In this document: positions 53,363-61,950 of the stretch, in pieces
Numbering within the stretch: the first letter of the stretch is position 1
How the letters are laid out: every line of letters starts with the position of its first letter
From: Flagellimonas onchidii
GTDB lineage: Bacteria > Bacteroidota > Bacteroidia > Flavobacteriales > Flavobacteriaceae
Assembly (NCBI RefSeq): GCF_004804315.1
Contig: NZ_SRXX01000015.1
Coordinates: forward strand, 1 to 64,000
Reading direction: 5' to 3'
Length of the DNA stretch: 64,000 nt
Notes under the pieces: generated by a model
Told to the model about the DNA's origin: nothing
Databases searched by the model: none
The model's input: only the letters and a program-made list of their open reading frames with translations
Position numbers and translations under genes: made by a program

Positions 53363-53820
53363 TGGATATGCTAAAGATTAAAGAGCAACTGCTGCAATTT
53401 TGTTGGGATGGTGTTGATGCAAGAACCGCTAGCTTAAAAAAGCGGGGCGACGAACTGCGGGAATCCCTCAACTCGGAAACCAAGAGCAGTGCAGGGGACA
53501 AGCATGAAACGGGCCGGGCTATGGTGCAGTTAGAACAGGAAAAATTGGGGAAACAACTTTTGGAACTCGAAAAGAAACGAGCAATACTTCAAAAAGTCGA
53601 TATTGCCAAGACCTCCGCCAAAATTGTACTGGGCAGTCTGATAAAGACCTCCTTGGCCAACTATTTTATAGCCATTTCTGCCGGAGCATTTCAAAAAGAA
53701 GGGGTTGACGTTTTTTGTATTTCTCCAAATGCACCTATTGCACAATTACTATTGGGCAAAGAACAAGGAGATACTACTATTTTCAATGGCAAAAAGATTG
53801 AGATTCTCGAGGTGTTATAA
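53362..53820 (+). CDS. GreA/GreB C-domain-like protein
   Basis: This 152-aa protein has an N-terminal helical region (about 1-80, with charged heptad-like spacing) and a C-terminal FKBP-like domain resembling that of GreA, seen in ISPNAPIAQLLLGKEQGD and the closing beta strands. Related sequences are often named 3-oxoacyl-ACP synthase in databases, which the sequence does not support. GreA-type domains bind RNA polymerase. The N-terminal coiled coil is not a clear GreA finger. The ATG at 53362 overlaps the kinase stop, so it is co-translated with the two-component system. Its role there is unknown. Confidence 0.65.
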   Translation: MDMLKIKEQLLQFCWDGVDARTASLKKRGDELRESLNSETKSSAGDKHETGRAMVQLEQEKLGKQLLELEKKRAILQKVDIAKTSAKIVLGSLIKTSLANYFIAISAGAFQKEGVDVFCISPNAPIAQLLLGKEQGDTTIFNGKKIEILEVL

Positions 53821-54279
53821 TTTGACTTCTATGTCAGGTCGAGTGTGATTTGGGCAATGTCACACTGAGCCTGTCGAAGTGCTATCAATGGTAAAGCTTC
53901 TCGACTGTACTTCGTCTTTGCTCAGCACAGGCTTTTCGAAGTGACAATTACGGTGGTATTCCTTTCCCGAATGTCATCCTGAGCGAAGCCGAAGGAAGGG
54001 AAAGGGTAAAACCGCATAGTTTGTCATTCCGTACTTGATACGGAATCCATTCCTTCCGTTGCGTCAACCTGAACTTGTTTCAGGTTCTCATCATATTTTT
54101 TCAATGGGATTCTGAAATGCACTTCGACTGCGCTCAGCGCCCATTCAGAATGACACATTTCAACCCTTATAAACACTTTTGCATGGAAAGAAAAAACCAT
54201 CTATCAATTTGGGTTGTATTTTTAGACAGAAATTTCCGAACTTCATTTCCAAGCAAAATATTAAACATTACTTGCAATT
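53821..54279. repeat. Repeat-rich gap with several dispersed elements
   Basis: No gene is supported in these 459 bases. They hold at least four copies of the TTCGAC/GCTCAG-type repeat: 53859-53882, the stretch 53897-53944, 53973-54000 and 54120-54140. An 80-base composite repeat (54011-54090) contains two hairpins with a shared CTTG loop, described separately. The density suggests a hot spot where such elements accumulate between unrelated genes. Confidence 0.65.
54011..54090. repeat. 80-base double-hairpin repeat, copy 1
   Basis: It contains two perfect 8-base stems with CTTG-centred loops: ATTCCGTA/TACGGAAT (54026-54046) and AACCTGAA/TTCAGGTT (54066-54086). It matches 56406-56485 at 74 of 80 positions. 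Differences lie between the stems, so stem structure is conserved, as for a MITE- or REP-like element. Confidence 0.75.
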
Positions 54280-54894
54280 GTGAAAAACCTAATTATAATA
54301 TATTTCTCCCTCTTTCTTGTTTTGCCTCTATTTGGGTTTGGGCAAGATTTTGAACTAATTGAAGTAAAAAGAAATATTGAACAGGATACAATCAAAATCT
54401 ACCCAATTTTTGAAAATTACCAGCTAGGAGATTATTGTTTCGCTATCGGGCATGACCCAAAAAGTGTTGACAAATTTGGGTTGAAATTATTGGTGTTTGA
54501 CAAAAATGCAAATTTGATTTTCAAATCGGACGCGCAAGAGGATAACATGACGTTCACTCTAAAATTTTTTGAGTCTAAGGTGAACCCCAACGAAATTCTG
54601 ATTTTCGGACACCAAAGCAATGAATATTCTTGGGGAAACCAAGTTTATAGGTTCGAGAAGGGAAGAATTAAATACCTCGGGCTTTTGGATATAGCTACGC
54701 ATGACCAATTTGACGTTCCTTGGGATATTTCAACACACACAGAAATCCGTAAAGTTGGGAAAAACCTTAGGTTTGATTTTGTCAAGGACACCTTGGTTTT
54801 TAATCCTGGCGGTCGGAAAGAAAGTTTAGTGGAATCTGAAAAAATCTATTATTTATGGGATGGAGAAAAAATGGTGTCAAAAAATAATCAGTAA
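54280..54894 (+). CDS. Secreted hypothetical protein
   Basis: This 204-aa protein starts at GTG 54280. It has a clear signal peptide (KNLIIIYFSLFLVLPLFGFGQ, cut about residue 22) and a mature, beta-rich, mixed-charge domain. Features include FAIGHDPKSVDKFGLKLLVFD and FGHQSNEYSWGNQVYRFEKG; no known family is recognised. It is exported to the periplasm or beyond. It lies in a repeat-rich accessory stretch, without clear operon partners. Confidence 0.65.
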   Translation: MKNLIIIYFSLFLVLPLFGFGQDFELIEVKRNIEQDTIKIYPIFENYQLGDYCFAIGHDPKSVDKFGLKLLVFDKNANLIFKSDAQEDNMTFTLKFFESKVNPNEILIFGHQSNEYSWGNQVYRFEKGRIKYLGLLDIATHDQFDVPWDISTHTEIRKVGKNLRFDFVKDTLVFNPGGRKESLVESEKIYYLWDGEKMVSKNNQ

Positions 54895-54958
54895 CATGGT
54901 TAGTAACCCATTCTGATTTTCAAATATCCAAATCCCAATAATCCCTTACCTTGCATTT

Positions 54959-55831
54959 GTGAAAGAACTTAACCACTTACCAAAATCCAAACAAGAAGAA
55001 CTAGCATTGCTCACCGAGCAGCTATCCGCCCATAAGTTGGTGGAAATGGTCATCCTGTTTGGTAGCTACGCCCGCGGCAACTGGGTAGAGGACCAGTACG
55101 TGGAAAAAGGCATCACTTACGAATACCGTAGCGATTTTGACATTTTGGTGGTGGTTACCCATGAAGATTTCAAACAAAAGTTTCGCATAGAGGACAAGGT
55201 CAAGGCAGAACTGATCACCACGGGAAAAGTCACTACTCCGGTGAGCCTGATTTTTCATGGCATAAAGCAGCTGAATGCCTCTTTGGCCATGGGCAACTAC
55301 TTTTTTAAGGACATTAAAGAAGAGGGGGTGGTGCTGTACGATTCGGAAAAATTTAAGCTTGCCCATCCCAAAAAACTGACCCCTGAGCAGTACCAACAAA
55401 AAGCACAGGACTATTTTGACCAGTGGTTTAAAAGTGCCAACGGTTTTCTTATTGATTTTCAACATGGGATGGACAGGGAAGATTTTCACAAAGCAGCTTT
55501 CTATCTTCATCAAGCCGTTGAGCAATTTTACACTACCATTTTGTTGGTCTTTACGGATTACCGCCCCAAAGACCATAATTTGGAGAACTTGGGAATAAAA
55601 GTGGAAATGTGCGACAGGCACTTTGCCGTTTTTCCCAAGACCACCGACCAAGAAAAGCATCTTTTTGAACTCTTAAAACGTGCCTACATAGATGCCCGTT
55701 ACAAAATGGACGAATACCAGATAACCAAAACTGAACTTGAGCATCTGTCAAAAAGAGTGAACGAACTTAAACGGCTTACCAAAACCATCTGCACCGAAAA
55801 GATAGCTGGAATTGGAGGGAGGGATGCGTAG
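54959..55831 (+). CDS. Fused MNT-HEPN protein (minimal nucleotidyltransferase plus HEPN)
   Basis: This 290-aa protein starts at GTG 54959. The N-terminal minimal nucleotidyltransferase domain has GSYARG (35-40) and SDFD (58-61), the usual metal-binding pattern; the third acidic residue is less clear. The C-terminal HEPN domain (about 145-265) shows KAAFYLHQAVEQFYTTILL and RPKDHNLENLG. MNT and HEPN are usually separate genes forming toxin-antitoxin pairs in which MNT modifies the HEPN RNase; here they are one polypeptide. A role in phage defence or RNA control is possible but not shown. Confidence 0.75.
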   Translation: MKELNHLPKSKQEELALLTEQLSAHKLVEMVILFGSYARGNWVEDQYVEKGITYEYRSDFDILVVVTHEDFKQKFRIEDKVKAELITTGKVTTPVSLIFHGIKQLNASLAMGNYFFKDIKEEGVVLYDSEKFKLAHPKKLTPEQYQQKAQDYFDQWFKSANGFLIDFQHGMDREDFHKAAFYLHQAVEQFYTTILLVFTDYRPKDHNLENLGIKVEMCDRHFAVFPKTTDQEKHLFELLKRAYIDARYKMDEYQITKTELEHLSKRVNELKRLTKTICTEKIAGIGGRDA

Positions 55832-55855
55832 TGCACATTAAACAAACTAACAGGT

Positions 55856-56281
55856 ATGAAAATTAGGTTTAAGAAAAAAAGGCTTTATTCAAATTTGATT
55901 CTTGGAATTATTTGGACTGGCCTGGGGTTATATAACTTGTTGGAGGAAGATAATTTAAGAACCTTCGATTATGGGTATCTAGCAATTGGGGTTTTATATT
56001 TAGCGCATTACATTTATGATTTAACCAATCAATATCTGACGATTGAAAATGGAATGATATGGAAACATGCTTTTGGGAAGAAAATTAGATTGGACGAAAT
56101 AAGCTGGATTAAAAAATTCGCAGGCGACTATATCTTAAAAACGGAATCAAAAGAACTTCATATAGACACGAATTTGATAAAAGAAAGCTCGCTTACCAAA
56201 CTGAATAAAACGTTAGAAGAACTAAACTTGTCGTCAGATAAAACGCCATTTGCCAACAATAGAGGGGAGATGATTTATTAA
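55856..56281 (+). CDS. Small membrane protein with PH-like domain
   Basis: This 141-aa protein has two TMs at the N-terminus (about 12-28 and 38-56). A small, mainly beta domain follows (LTIENGMIWKHAFGKKIRLDEISWIKK, YILKTESKELHIDTNLI) that resembles bacterial PH or DUF304-type folds. It lies 24 bases after the MNT-HEPN gene, so they may be co-transcribed. No function can be assigned. Confidence 0.55.
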   Translation: MKIRFKKKRLYSNLILGIIWTGLGLYNLLEEDNLRTFDYGYLAIGVLYLAHYIYDLTNQYLTIENGMIWKHAFGKKIRLDEISWIKKFAGDYILKTESKELHIDTNLIKESSLTKLNKTLEELNLSSDKTPFANNRGEMIY

Positions 56282-56601
56282 AATTGATAGAGTTTTGGCC
56301 GTATTTTTAACTTCGTTCAGCTCAGGCTTTTCGAATTCGCAATTATAATAATATTCCTTTCCCTTTAAGGGAAAGGTGTCCACTTTAGTGGACGGAAAGG
56401 GTTAAACCGCACAGTTTGTCATTCCGTACTTGATACGGAATCCATCTCTTCCGAAACGTCAACCTGAACTTGTTTCAGGTTCTCACAAGTTTGGTATTCA
56501 GTGTTGAGATTCTGAAATAAATTCAGAATGACGTAATTTATCCCTTCCGACCTTCGGCCACCTTCCCTTGCCAAGGGAAGGAACTTTTGATTCAGCCAAA
56601 A
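56282..56601. repeat. Hairpin-rich gap between accessory and housekeeping genes
   Basis: No gene is supported. Several perfect palindromes are packed here: CCTTTCCC/GGGAAAGG (56356-56376), GTCCAC-TTTA-GTGGAC (56378-56393), the second copy of the 80-base double hairpin (56406-56485), and CCTTCCCTT/AAGGGAAGG (56561-56581). The last one sits 20 bases beyond the arfB stop and might help end that leftward transcript, though no T run follows. Confidence 0.65.
56406..56485. repeat. 80-base double-hairpin repeat, copy 2
   Basis: Same length and orientation as 54011-54090 (74 of 80 identical), with both 8-base stems intact. The two copies bracket the secreted protein, MNT-HEPN and PH-like genes (54280-56281). 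Confidence 0.75.
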
Positions 56602-57021
56602 TCAATCCCAATCCGGTTTTTTGCGGTTTGCTTTTTTGTCCGAATCCTTCTTTTTGCCCTTCAATCGTTTTTCAACGGAGGATTTTGAAGGTTTGGTAGG
56701 CTTCCGCTTTTTTGGGACTTCCAAAGCCGTTTTTATCAATTCAAAAAAACGTTTAATTATGATTTCCTTGTTTTTGTGCTGACTTCTAGATTCGTCGCAT
56801 TGGATGATTAACACACCGTCCTTGGTCAACTTAGGTGCAAGTTTTATCAGAAGTCTTTCCTTTTCTCCTTCCGAAAAACCTTGGGAAGCATTTACATCAA
56901 AAGAAAGTTCCACTTTTGAGGAAACCTTGTTTACATGTTGCCCACCCGCTCCGCTGCTGCGAATGGCCTTAAAAGAGAGTTCTCTATGAATCTGTGCTTT
57001 GTTCAACTTGAAGACGGGCAT
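56602..57021 (-). CDS. arfB: Peptidyl-tRNA hydrolase ArfB (YaeJ), ribosome rescue
   Basis: This 139-aa release-factor homologue has the catalytic GGQ at residues 26-28 in RSSGAGGQHVNK and a strongly basic C-terminal tail (KKRKPTKPSKSSVEKRLKGKKK...) that, in ArfB, enters the empty mRNA channel of stalled ribosomes. It frees peptidyl-tRNA on non-stop complexes. ATG 57021 (MPVFKLNKAQI) is chosen for family fit; the gene overlaps the end of the ABC ATPase gene by 38 bases, so the two are probably co-expressed. Confidence 0.88.
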   Translation of the reverse strand: MPVFKLNKAQIHRELSFKAIRSSGAGGQHVNKVSSKVELSFDVNASQGFSEGEKERLLIKLAPKLTKDGVLIIQCDESRSQHKNKEIIIKRFFELIKTALEVPKKRKPTKPSKSSVEKRLKGKKKDSDKKANRKKPDWD

Positions 57022-57979
57022 TGATGGTTTCCAAAGATACGTTAAGGAAAACAGTGTCTCCGGGCTTAAGTTTTTTCGAAGTATTGAAGTATAGCGTAGT
57101 CCCTTCAATGGGTACCGTTTCATTGAGATAATGACTTCCCTTAAAAAAGGAAGTTTTTACCTGAGCTTCCAATCCAGAGGCTTTTGATAGTTGAAATTCG
57201 TGTGGATAAATCAATATGGAACGGTCGATTGTGGCATAGGCCTTTAACAGTTTAATAGGTAGTTCGTTCACCTCTCCAAACAATGAAGCCGTGTAATAGT
57301 TGGGAGGATTTTTGTAAAGTCTTTTGGTTTTCTGATTAGCAGTGATTCTTCCGTTCTCCAAAATAAGGGTTCGGTCTGCATAAGGCAGCACATCATTGGG
57401 ATCATGACTTGCTGTAAGCACGGTGATGCCTTTCCCTTTTAAGTATTGAAATAGATTTCGACGGAGGGAATTGCGCTTGAAATTATCGATATGTCCGAAG
57501 GGCTCATCCAACAACAATACTTCAGGTTCTTGAGCCAGTACCCGGGCCAAGGCTACGCGTTGTTGTTGTCCACCACTTAGATTTTTAACCTTGATCTTCG
57601 CATAACCTTCCAATTCTATGAGCTCCAATAACTCTTGAATACGCTGCTCATGGATTTCTCTTTCAAATACAGAAAGATGTTGCCCAATATTTTCTGCAAC
57701 GGTGGTGAAGGGCATCAAATCAAAATCTTGTGAAAGGTATTTCATAAATGATTCACCGGGAATCAGATTGTAATTGGGCCCTAGAATGGGTTTGTCTCCC
57801 CATAAAATAGTACCACCCTCAATATGCAAAAGCCCATAAATAACCTTGAGCAAAGTGCTTTTTCCGGACCCACTCTCACCCATTAAGGCCACATGCTCGC
57901 CTTTGGCCACCTCAAAGGAAATAGCTTCCAAAGTGGTTTTGGAATCGTACGTAAATGAATCAAGATGGACTTTAAGCAT
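56984..57979 (-). CDS. Orphan ABC ATPase with C-terminal TOBE-like domain
   Basis: This 331-aa import-type ATPase has Walker A GESGSGKST (34-42), a Q-loop near KYLSQDFDLMPF, the signature NLSGGQQQRVALARV, Walker B LLLDEPFGHID and an H-loop in LTASHDP. The C-terminal part (about 230-331) looks like a TOBE or molybdate/sugar-type regulatory domain, as in ModC, PotA or FbpC. No permease or binding-protein gene is adjacent, so its partners lie elsewhere. ATG 57979 is preferred because it begins MLKVHLDSFTYD. It overlaps arfB. Confidence 0.8.
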   Translation of the reverse strand: MLKVHLDSFTYDSKTTLEAISFEVAKGEHVALMGESGSGKSTLLKVIYGLLHIEGGTILWGDKPILGPNYNLIPGESFMKYLSQDFDLMPFTTVAENIGQHLSVFEREIHEQRIQELLELIELEGYAKIKVKNLSGGQQQRVALARVLAQEPEVLLLDEPFGHIDNFKRNSLRRNLFQYLKGKGITVLTASHDPNDVLPYADRTLILENGRITANQKTKRLYKNPPNYYTASLFGEVNELPIKLLKAYATIDRSILIYPHEFQLSKASGLEAQVKTSFFKGSHYLNETVPIEGTTLYFNTSKKLKPGDTVFLNVSLETINARLQVEQSTDS

Positions 57980-58041
57980 GATGGGTTGAAAATAAAAAAT
58001 CCGCTTCAATAGAAACGGATTTTGTAGCTATTGAAGTATTT

Positions 58042-60195
58042 CTAATCCTTGAATTCCTTTAATACGGCTTGGTTTGGTAGTTTGTCATAACCCATATTGA
58101 ATAAGGTGAACCCAAAGATATCCGCATATTGTTCAATGGTTTTGCTCACAGGGGTACCCGCTCCGTGTCCGGCGTTAGTTTCGATTCGAATCAGGGTCGG
58201 ACTGTCTCCAGCTTGGTTTTCCTGAAGCTCTGCAGCAAACTTAAAACTGTGGGCCGGTACTACACGATCATCATGGTCCCCGGTGGTGACCAAGGTTGCT
58301 GGATAGGAGGTGCCCTCTTTAATATTGTGTAAGGGAGAATACCCTTTCAGGTAATTGAACATTTCCTCGCTTTCTTCCGAGGTTCCATAATCATAAGCCC
58401 AACCAGCACCAGCTGTAAATGTATGGTAGCGGAGCATGTCCAAAACACCAACCGCCGGAAGTGCAACTTGCATTAGATCAGGACGCTGTGTCATAGTGGC
58501 ACCGACCAAAAGCCCACCATTGGATCCACCGCGAATGGCCAAATACTCCTTTGAAGTATATTTATTTTCAATTAAGTACTCGGCAGCAGCGATAAAATCA
58601 TCAAAAACATTCTGCTTTTGCTGTTTGGTGCCGGCAATATGCCATTTTTTACCATATTCCCCACCACCTCTAAGGTTGGGGACAGCATAAACTCCTCCTT
58701 GTTCCATCCATACGGCATTCACAATACTGAAAGAAGGGGTCAAACTAATATTGAAGCCCCCATATCCGTACAAAATAGTGGGATTTTTGCCGTTGAGCTC
58801 CAACCCTTTTTTGTAGGTAATCATCATAGGCACCTTGGTGCCGTCCTTTGAGGTATAAAAAACCTGTTTGGACTCGTAGTTTTCTGGATTGAAATCGATT
58901 TCAGGACTCCAATGGGGTTTGTATTCCCCATTTTCTACATTGAATTTATAGGAAGAGCTGGGGGTGTTATAATTCGTAAAAGAAAAATAAAACACCTTTT
59001 CGTCTTTTTTACCTCCAAAACCGTTGGCACTTCCAAGTCCCGGAAGTTTGACCTCTCTTACCAAATTACCCTCATAATCATATTGAAGCACCTTGGAGAG
59101 GGCATCTACCATATATTCCGCAAAGAAGTATCCTCCTCCCGTTCCCACGGTTAACACATTTTCTGTTTCAGGGATTAAGTCTTTCCAGTTATCGGGTGTT
59201 GGAGTTGAAGCATCTACGACCACTACCTTTTTGTTTGGGGCGTTCCTATTCGTAACTAAGAAAAGTTTGGAGCCTTCATTGTCAATTACATAGGTGTCTG
59301 ATTCGGTGTCATTGACGATAGGAATCAGTGGGCCGTCTGGTTGGGTTAAATCCTTTAAGAAAAGTTTGTTGCCCGAGGTTGAGGTCGCAGCAGAAATAAA
59401 TAAAAACTGTTCGTCCTCAGAAACCGAGGCACCCACATAGCGGTGTTTTTCTTCGGGAGTGGCTCCAAAAACGACCTTATCGGTACTTTGGGGTGTTCCT
59501 AGTTTATGATAGTATACTTTGTGCTGATCGGTCTTGGCCGAAAGTTCACTTCCTTCTGGTTTGTCATAACTGGAATAGAAGAAACCATCGTTTCCTTTCC
59601 AAGAGATGCCACTGAATTTAATATCGACCAAAGTATCCTCGACCACTTCCCTGGTTTCGGCATCGATTACGATACCTTTTCGCCAATCGCTCCCTCCTTC
59701 GGAAATGAGATAGGCCGCTTTGGAACCGTCTTTGGTAAAGCTAAGTCCCATTAGAGAAGTAGTTCCATCTTCCGAAAAAGTGTTGGGATCTAGGAAAACC
59801 TCTTCCCAACCACCTACTTGTTTTCGGTATACCACATATTGGTTTTGCAGCCCGTCGTTTTTATAGAAATAGATATACTTGCCCTCTTTAAAGGGAGAGC
59901 CTACTTTTTCGTAATTCCATAATTTCTCCAGGCGGTTTTTCAAATCTTCCCGAAAAGGGATTTGATCCAAATAACCAAATGTGGTGGCATTTTGTTCTTT
60001 GACCCAAGCTTCAGTTTCGGGGCTTCGGTCGTCTTCCAGCCAACGGAAGGGATCTTTGACATCGGTTCCAAAATAGGTGTCTACCGTGTCAACTTTTTTG
60101 GTAGTGGGATAATTCACAGCAATAGGCTCTCTTTGGGTTGTAGTTTCGCAGGCAGCAACGACGGCCACAACAGCTAACAGACTTATTTTTCGCAT
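58042..60195 (-). CDS. Prolyl oligopeptidase family serine peptidase (S9), lipoprotein
   Basis: This 717-aa prolyl oligopeptidase (S9A) has a lipobox in [11 protein letters not shown], so Cys16 is probably lipid-modified and the enzyme is anchored in the outer or inner membrane, facing the periplasm. A beta-propeller (about 80-450) is followed by the alpha/beta-hydrolase domain: nucleophile Ser558 in GGSNGG, Asp in [11 protein letters not shown], His in ETNAGHGAG. It cuts short peptides after proline, probably in nutrient scavenging. Length and order are typical of the family. Confidence 0.92.
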   Translation of the reverse strand: MRKISLLAVVAVVAACETTTQREPIAVNYPTTKKVDTVDTYFGTDVKDPFRWLEDDRSPETEAWVKEQNATTFGYLDQIPFREDLKNRLEKLWNYEKVGSPFKEGKYIYFYKNDGLQNQYVVYRKQVGGWEEVFLDPNTFSEDGTTSLMGLSFTKDGSKAAYLISEGGSDWRKGIVIDAETREVVEDTLVDIKFSGISWKGNDGFFYSSYDKPEGSELSAKTDQHKVYYHKLGTPQSTDKVVFGATPEEKHRYVGASVSEDEQFLFISAATSTSGNKLFLKDLTQPDGPLIPIVNDTESDTYVIDNEGSKLFLVTNRNAPNKKVVVVDASTPTPDNWKDLIPETENVLTVGTGGGYFFAEYMVDALSKVLQYDYEGNLVREVKLPGLGSANGFGGKKDEKVFYFSFTNYNTPSSSYKFNVENGEYKPHWSPEIDFNPENYESKQVFYTSKDGTKVPMMITYKKGLELNGKNPTILYGYGGFNISLTPSFSIVNAVWMEQGGVYAVPNLRGGGEYGKKWHIAGTKQQKQNVFDDFIAAAEYLIENKYTSKEYLAIRGGSNGGLLVGATMTQRPDLMQVALPAVGVLDMLRYHTFTAGAGWAYDYGTSEESEEMFNYLKGYSPLHNIKEGTSYPATLVTTGDHDDRVVPAHSFKFAAELQENQAGDSPTLIRIETNAGHGAGTPVSKTIEQYADIFGFTLFNMGYDKLPNQAVLKEFKD

Positions 60196-60266
60196 TTTTT
60201 TCAGATTGATTCTGATAAAAATACCATAAATAATCGTTACCTAAATAGAGTAAGGTTAATTACCTT

Positions 60267-61280
60267 TTATGAAACGGCTTCAGAGGTCGAGGAAACCAAA
60301 CTGTTCTCTACCAAATACTCCGCTATTTGAACCGCATTGGTAGCAGCTCCTTTCCTAAGATTGTCCGATACTACCCACATGTTCAAAGTGTTGGGTTGGG
60401 TTTCATCTCTTCGGATACGACCAACAAAAACATCGTCCTTATCATGCGCATAAATAGGCATCGGATAGGTGTTGGTGTCCGGGTCGTCCTGAACCACTAT
60501 TCCTGGAGTTTCGCTCAACAGTCTTCGAACTTCTGCAAGATCAAAATCGTTATGGAACTCCACATTTACTGATTCAGAATGACCTCCGGCAGTTGGAATT
60601 CTTACCGCCGTCGCAGAAACTGAGAAGGTACGGTCGTTCAATATTTTTTGAGGCTCTCGGGCCAGTTTCATTTCTTCTTTGGTATATCCGTTTTCCAAGA
60701 ATACATCACAATGTGGCAATGCGTTTCTTCCGATGGGATATGGATATGCCATTTCTCCCTCAACGCCCGCAATTTCATTTTCCAATTGTTGCACGGCTTT
60801 AACACCAGTTCCAGAAACAGACTGATACGTAGAAACCACCACCCGTTTCATTTGATATTTTTTGTGCAACGGATCAAGGGCCATCACCATTTGAATGGTA
60901 GAACAGTTGGGGTTTGCAATAATCTTGTCCTCAGCGGTCAGTTCTTTTGCATTGATTTCTGGAACTACCAACTTTTTGTCGGGATCCATTCGCCAAGCGG
61001 ATGAATTGTCGATTACCGTTGTGCCTACTTCGGCAAATTTTGGAGCCCATTCCAAAGAAGTTCCGCCCCCTGCGGAAAAGATGGCAATATCAGGTTGGGC
61101 AGTTACTGCGTCGGCAAGGCCAATAATGGTGTATTCTTCACCTTTATAGCTCAACTTTTTACCTATGGAACGTTCTGAAGCGACCAATAGCAATTCCGAA
61201 ATGGGAAAATTACGCTCGGCCAATACTTTCAACATTACTTCGCCAACCATTCCTGTGGCACCTACAACTGCTACTTTCAT
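60267..61280 (-). CDS. asd: Aspartate-semialdehyde dehydrogenase
   Basis: This 337-aa enzyme reduces aspartyl phosphate to aspartate semialdehyde for lysine, threonine, methionine and diaminopimelate. It begins KVAVVGATGMVGEVM (NADP-binding), has the catalytic Cys126 in ANPNCSTIQ, and the substrate-binding RIPTAGGHSESVNVEF with its His. Its own consensus promoter lies at 61301-61330. The S9 peptidase follows 71 bases downstream on the same strand. Confidence 0.95.
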   Translation of the reverse strand: MKVAVVGATGMVGEVMLKVLAERNFPISELLLVASERSIGKKLSYKGEEYTIIGLADAVTAQPDIAIFSAGGGTSLEWAPKFAEVGTTVIDNSSAWRMDPDKKLVVPEINAKELTAEDKIIANPNCSTIQMVMALDPLHKKYQMKRVVVSTYQSVSGTGVKAVQQLENEIAGVEGEMAYPYPIGRNALPHCDVFLENGYTKEEMKLAREPQKILNDRTFSVSATAVRIPTAGGHSESVNVEFHNDFDLAEVRRLLSETPGIVVQDDPDTNTYPMPIYAHDKDDVFVGRIRRDETQPNTLNMWVVSDNLRKGAATNAVQIAEYLVENSLVSSTSEAVS

Positions 61281-61300
61281 TTGATTTTAATTTGAGGGAG

Positions 61301-61330
61301 CAAAGTTAGGGTAGAATCATTTCTAAACAA
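61301..61330 (-). promoter_or_regulatory. Promoter of asd
   Basis: On the minus strand a TTG (61330-61328), a 19-base spacer and TAACTTTG (61308-61301) match the Bacteroidetes -33/-7 consensus. The start codon lies 21 bases downstream of the -7 box, giving a very short leader. It has the same 19-base spacer as the DUF177 promoter. Confidence 0.7.
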
Positions 61331-61369
61331 GCATTTTATTAGCCTATAATCAAAAAATAACAAAATGTT

Positions 61370-61413
61370 ATAAATAAAACAACCGTCAGCAAGTTAGCGA
61401 AACAAACTGACGG
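61370..61413 (-). terminator. Terminator after mscL
   Basis: A CCGTCAG stem (61383-61389 paired with 61407-61413) lies 52 bases past the mscL stop, with a T-rich tail (TTGTTTTATTT) on the minus strand. It separates mscL from asd. Confidence 0.6.
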
Positions 61414-61464
61414 CTTTAAAGGTTGGTTGCAGTGTAGCGGTCACCCAAGTTGGGCAAACGATCT

Positions 61465-61872
61465 TTATTTCTTCAGCAAATCCCTGATTTCTGCAAGCAG
61501 TTCTTCTTGTGTAGGACCTTTTGGTGCTTCGGGAGCTGGTTCCTCTTTCTTCTTCATTTTATTGACGCCCTTCACGATCAAGAACATGACAAAGGCCACA
61601 ATGATAAAGTCGATGACGTTGGTCAGGAATTCTCCATACATGACCACGACTTCACCCACTTTTTCGCCAGCGTCATTTACTGTTCCTTGCTTTAAGGTGT
61701 ACTTTAAATCTTTGAAATCCGCATTGAAAAGAAGACCGATGAGGGGTGAAACAATTCCACCTGTAAAGGAAGCCACCACTTTATTGAAAGCGGCACCCAT
61801 GACGAAACCTACGGCGATGTCCACCAGGTTTCCTTTCATTGCAAAGTCCTTAAATTCCTTTAAAAATCCCAT
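61465..61872 (-). CDS. mscL: Large-conductance mechanosensitive channel
   Basis: This 135-aa channel opens under hypo-osmotic membrane tension to release solutes. It begins MGFLKEFKDFAMKGNLVDIAVGFVMGAAF, containing the N-terminal amphipathic helix and TM1 pore with G..A..G packing. A periplasmic loop follows, then TM2 (VIDFIIVAFVMFLIVKGVNKM) and the cytoplasmic helix ending in QEELLAEIRDLL. It is single and complete. Confidence 0.95.
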   Translation of the reverse strand: MGFLKEFKDFAMKGNLVDIAVGFVMGAAFNKVVASFTGGIVSPLIGLLFNADFKDLKYTLKQGTVNDAGEKVGEVVVMYGEFLTNVIDFIIVAFVMFLIVKGVNKMKKKEEPAPEAPKGPTQEELLAEIRDLLKK

Positions 61873-61950
61873 GTTATAGTTATTTAAGTTAGTTAATAGG
61901 TTTACAATGTAGCTAAAAAAGGGATGAAAGGCAATGCGAAGTGTTGAAAA

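Noticed and set aside
53362-53820. 3-oxoacyl-ACP synthase, a name often given to relatives of this gene
   Set aside because: At 152 aa there is no thiolase fold, no Cys-His-Asn triad and no ACP-synthase motif; the C-terminal part looks like a GreA/FKBP-type domain.
61427-61879. A 150-aa rightward frame opposite mscL
   Set aside because: It is antisense to a well-supported mscL gene and has no domain or signal of its own.
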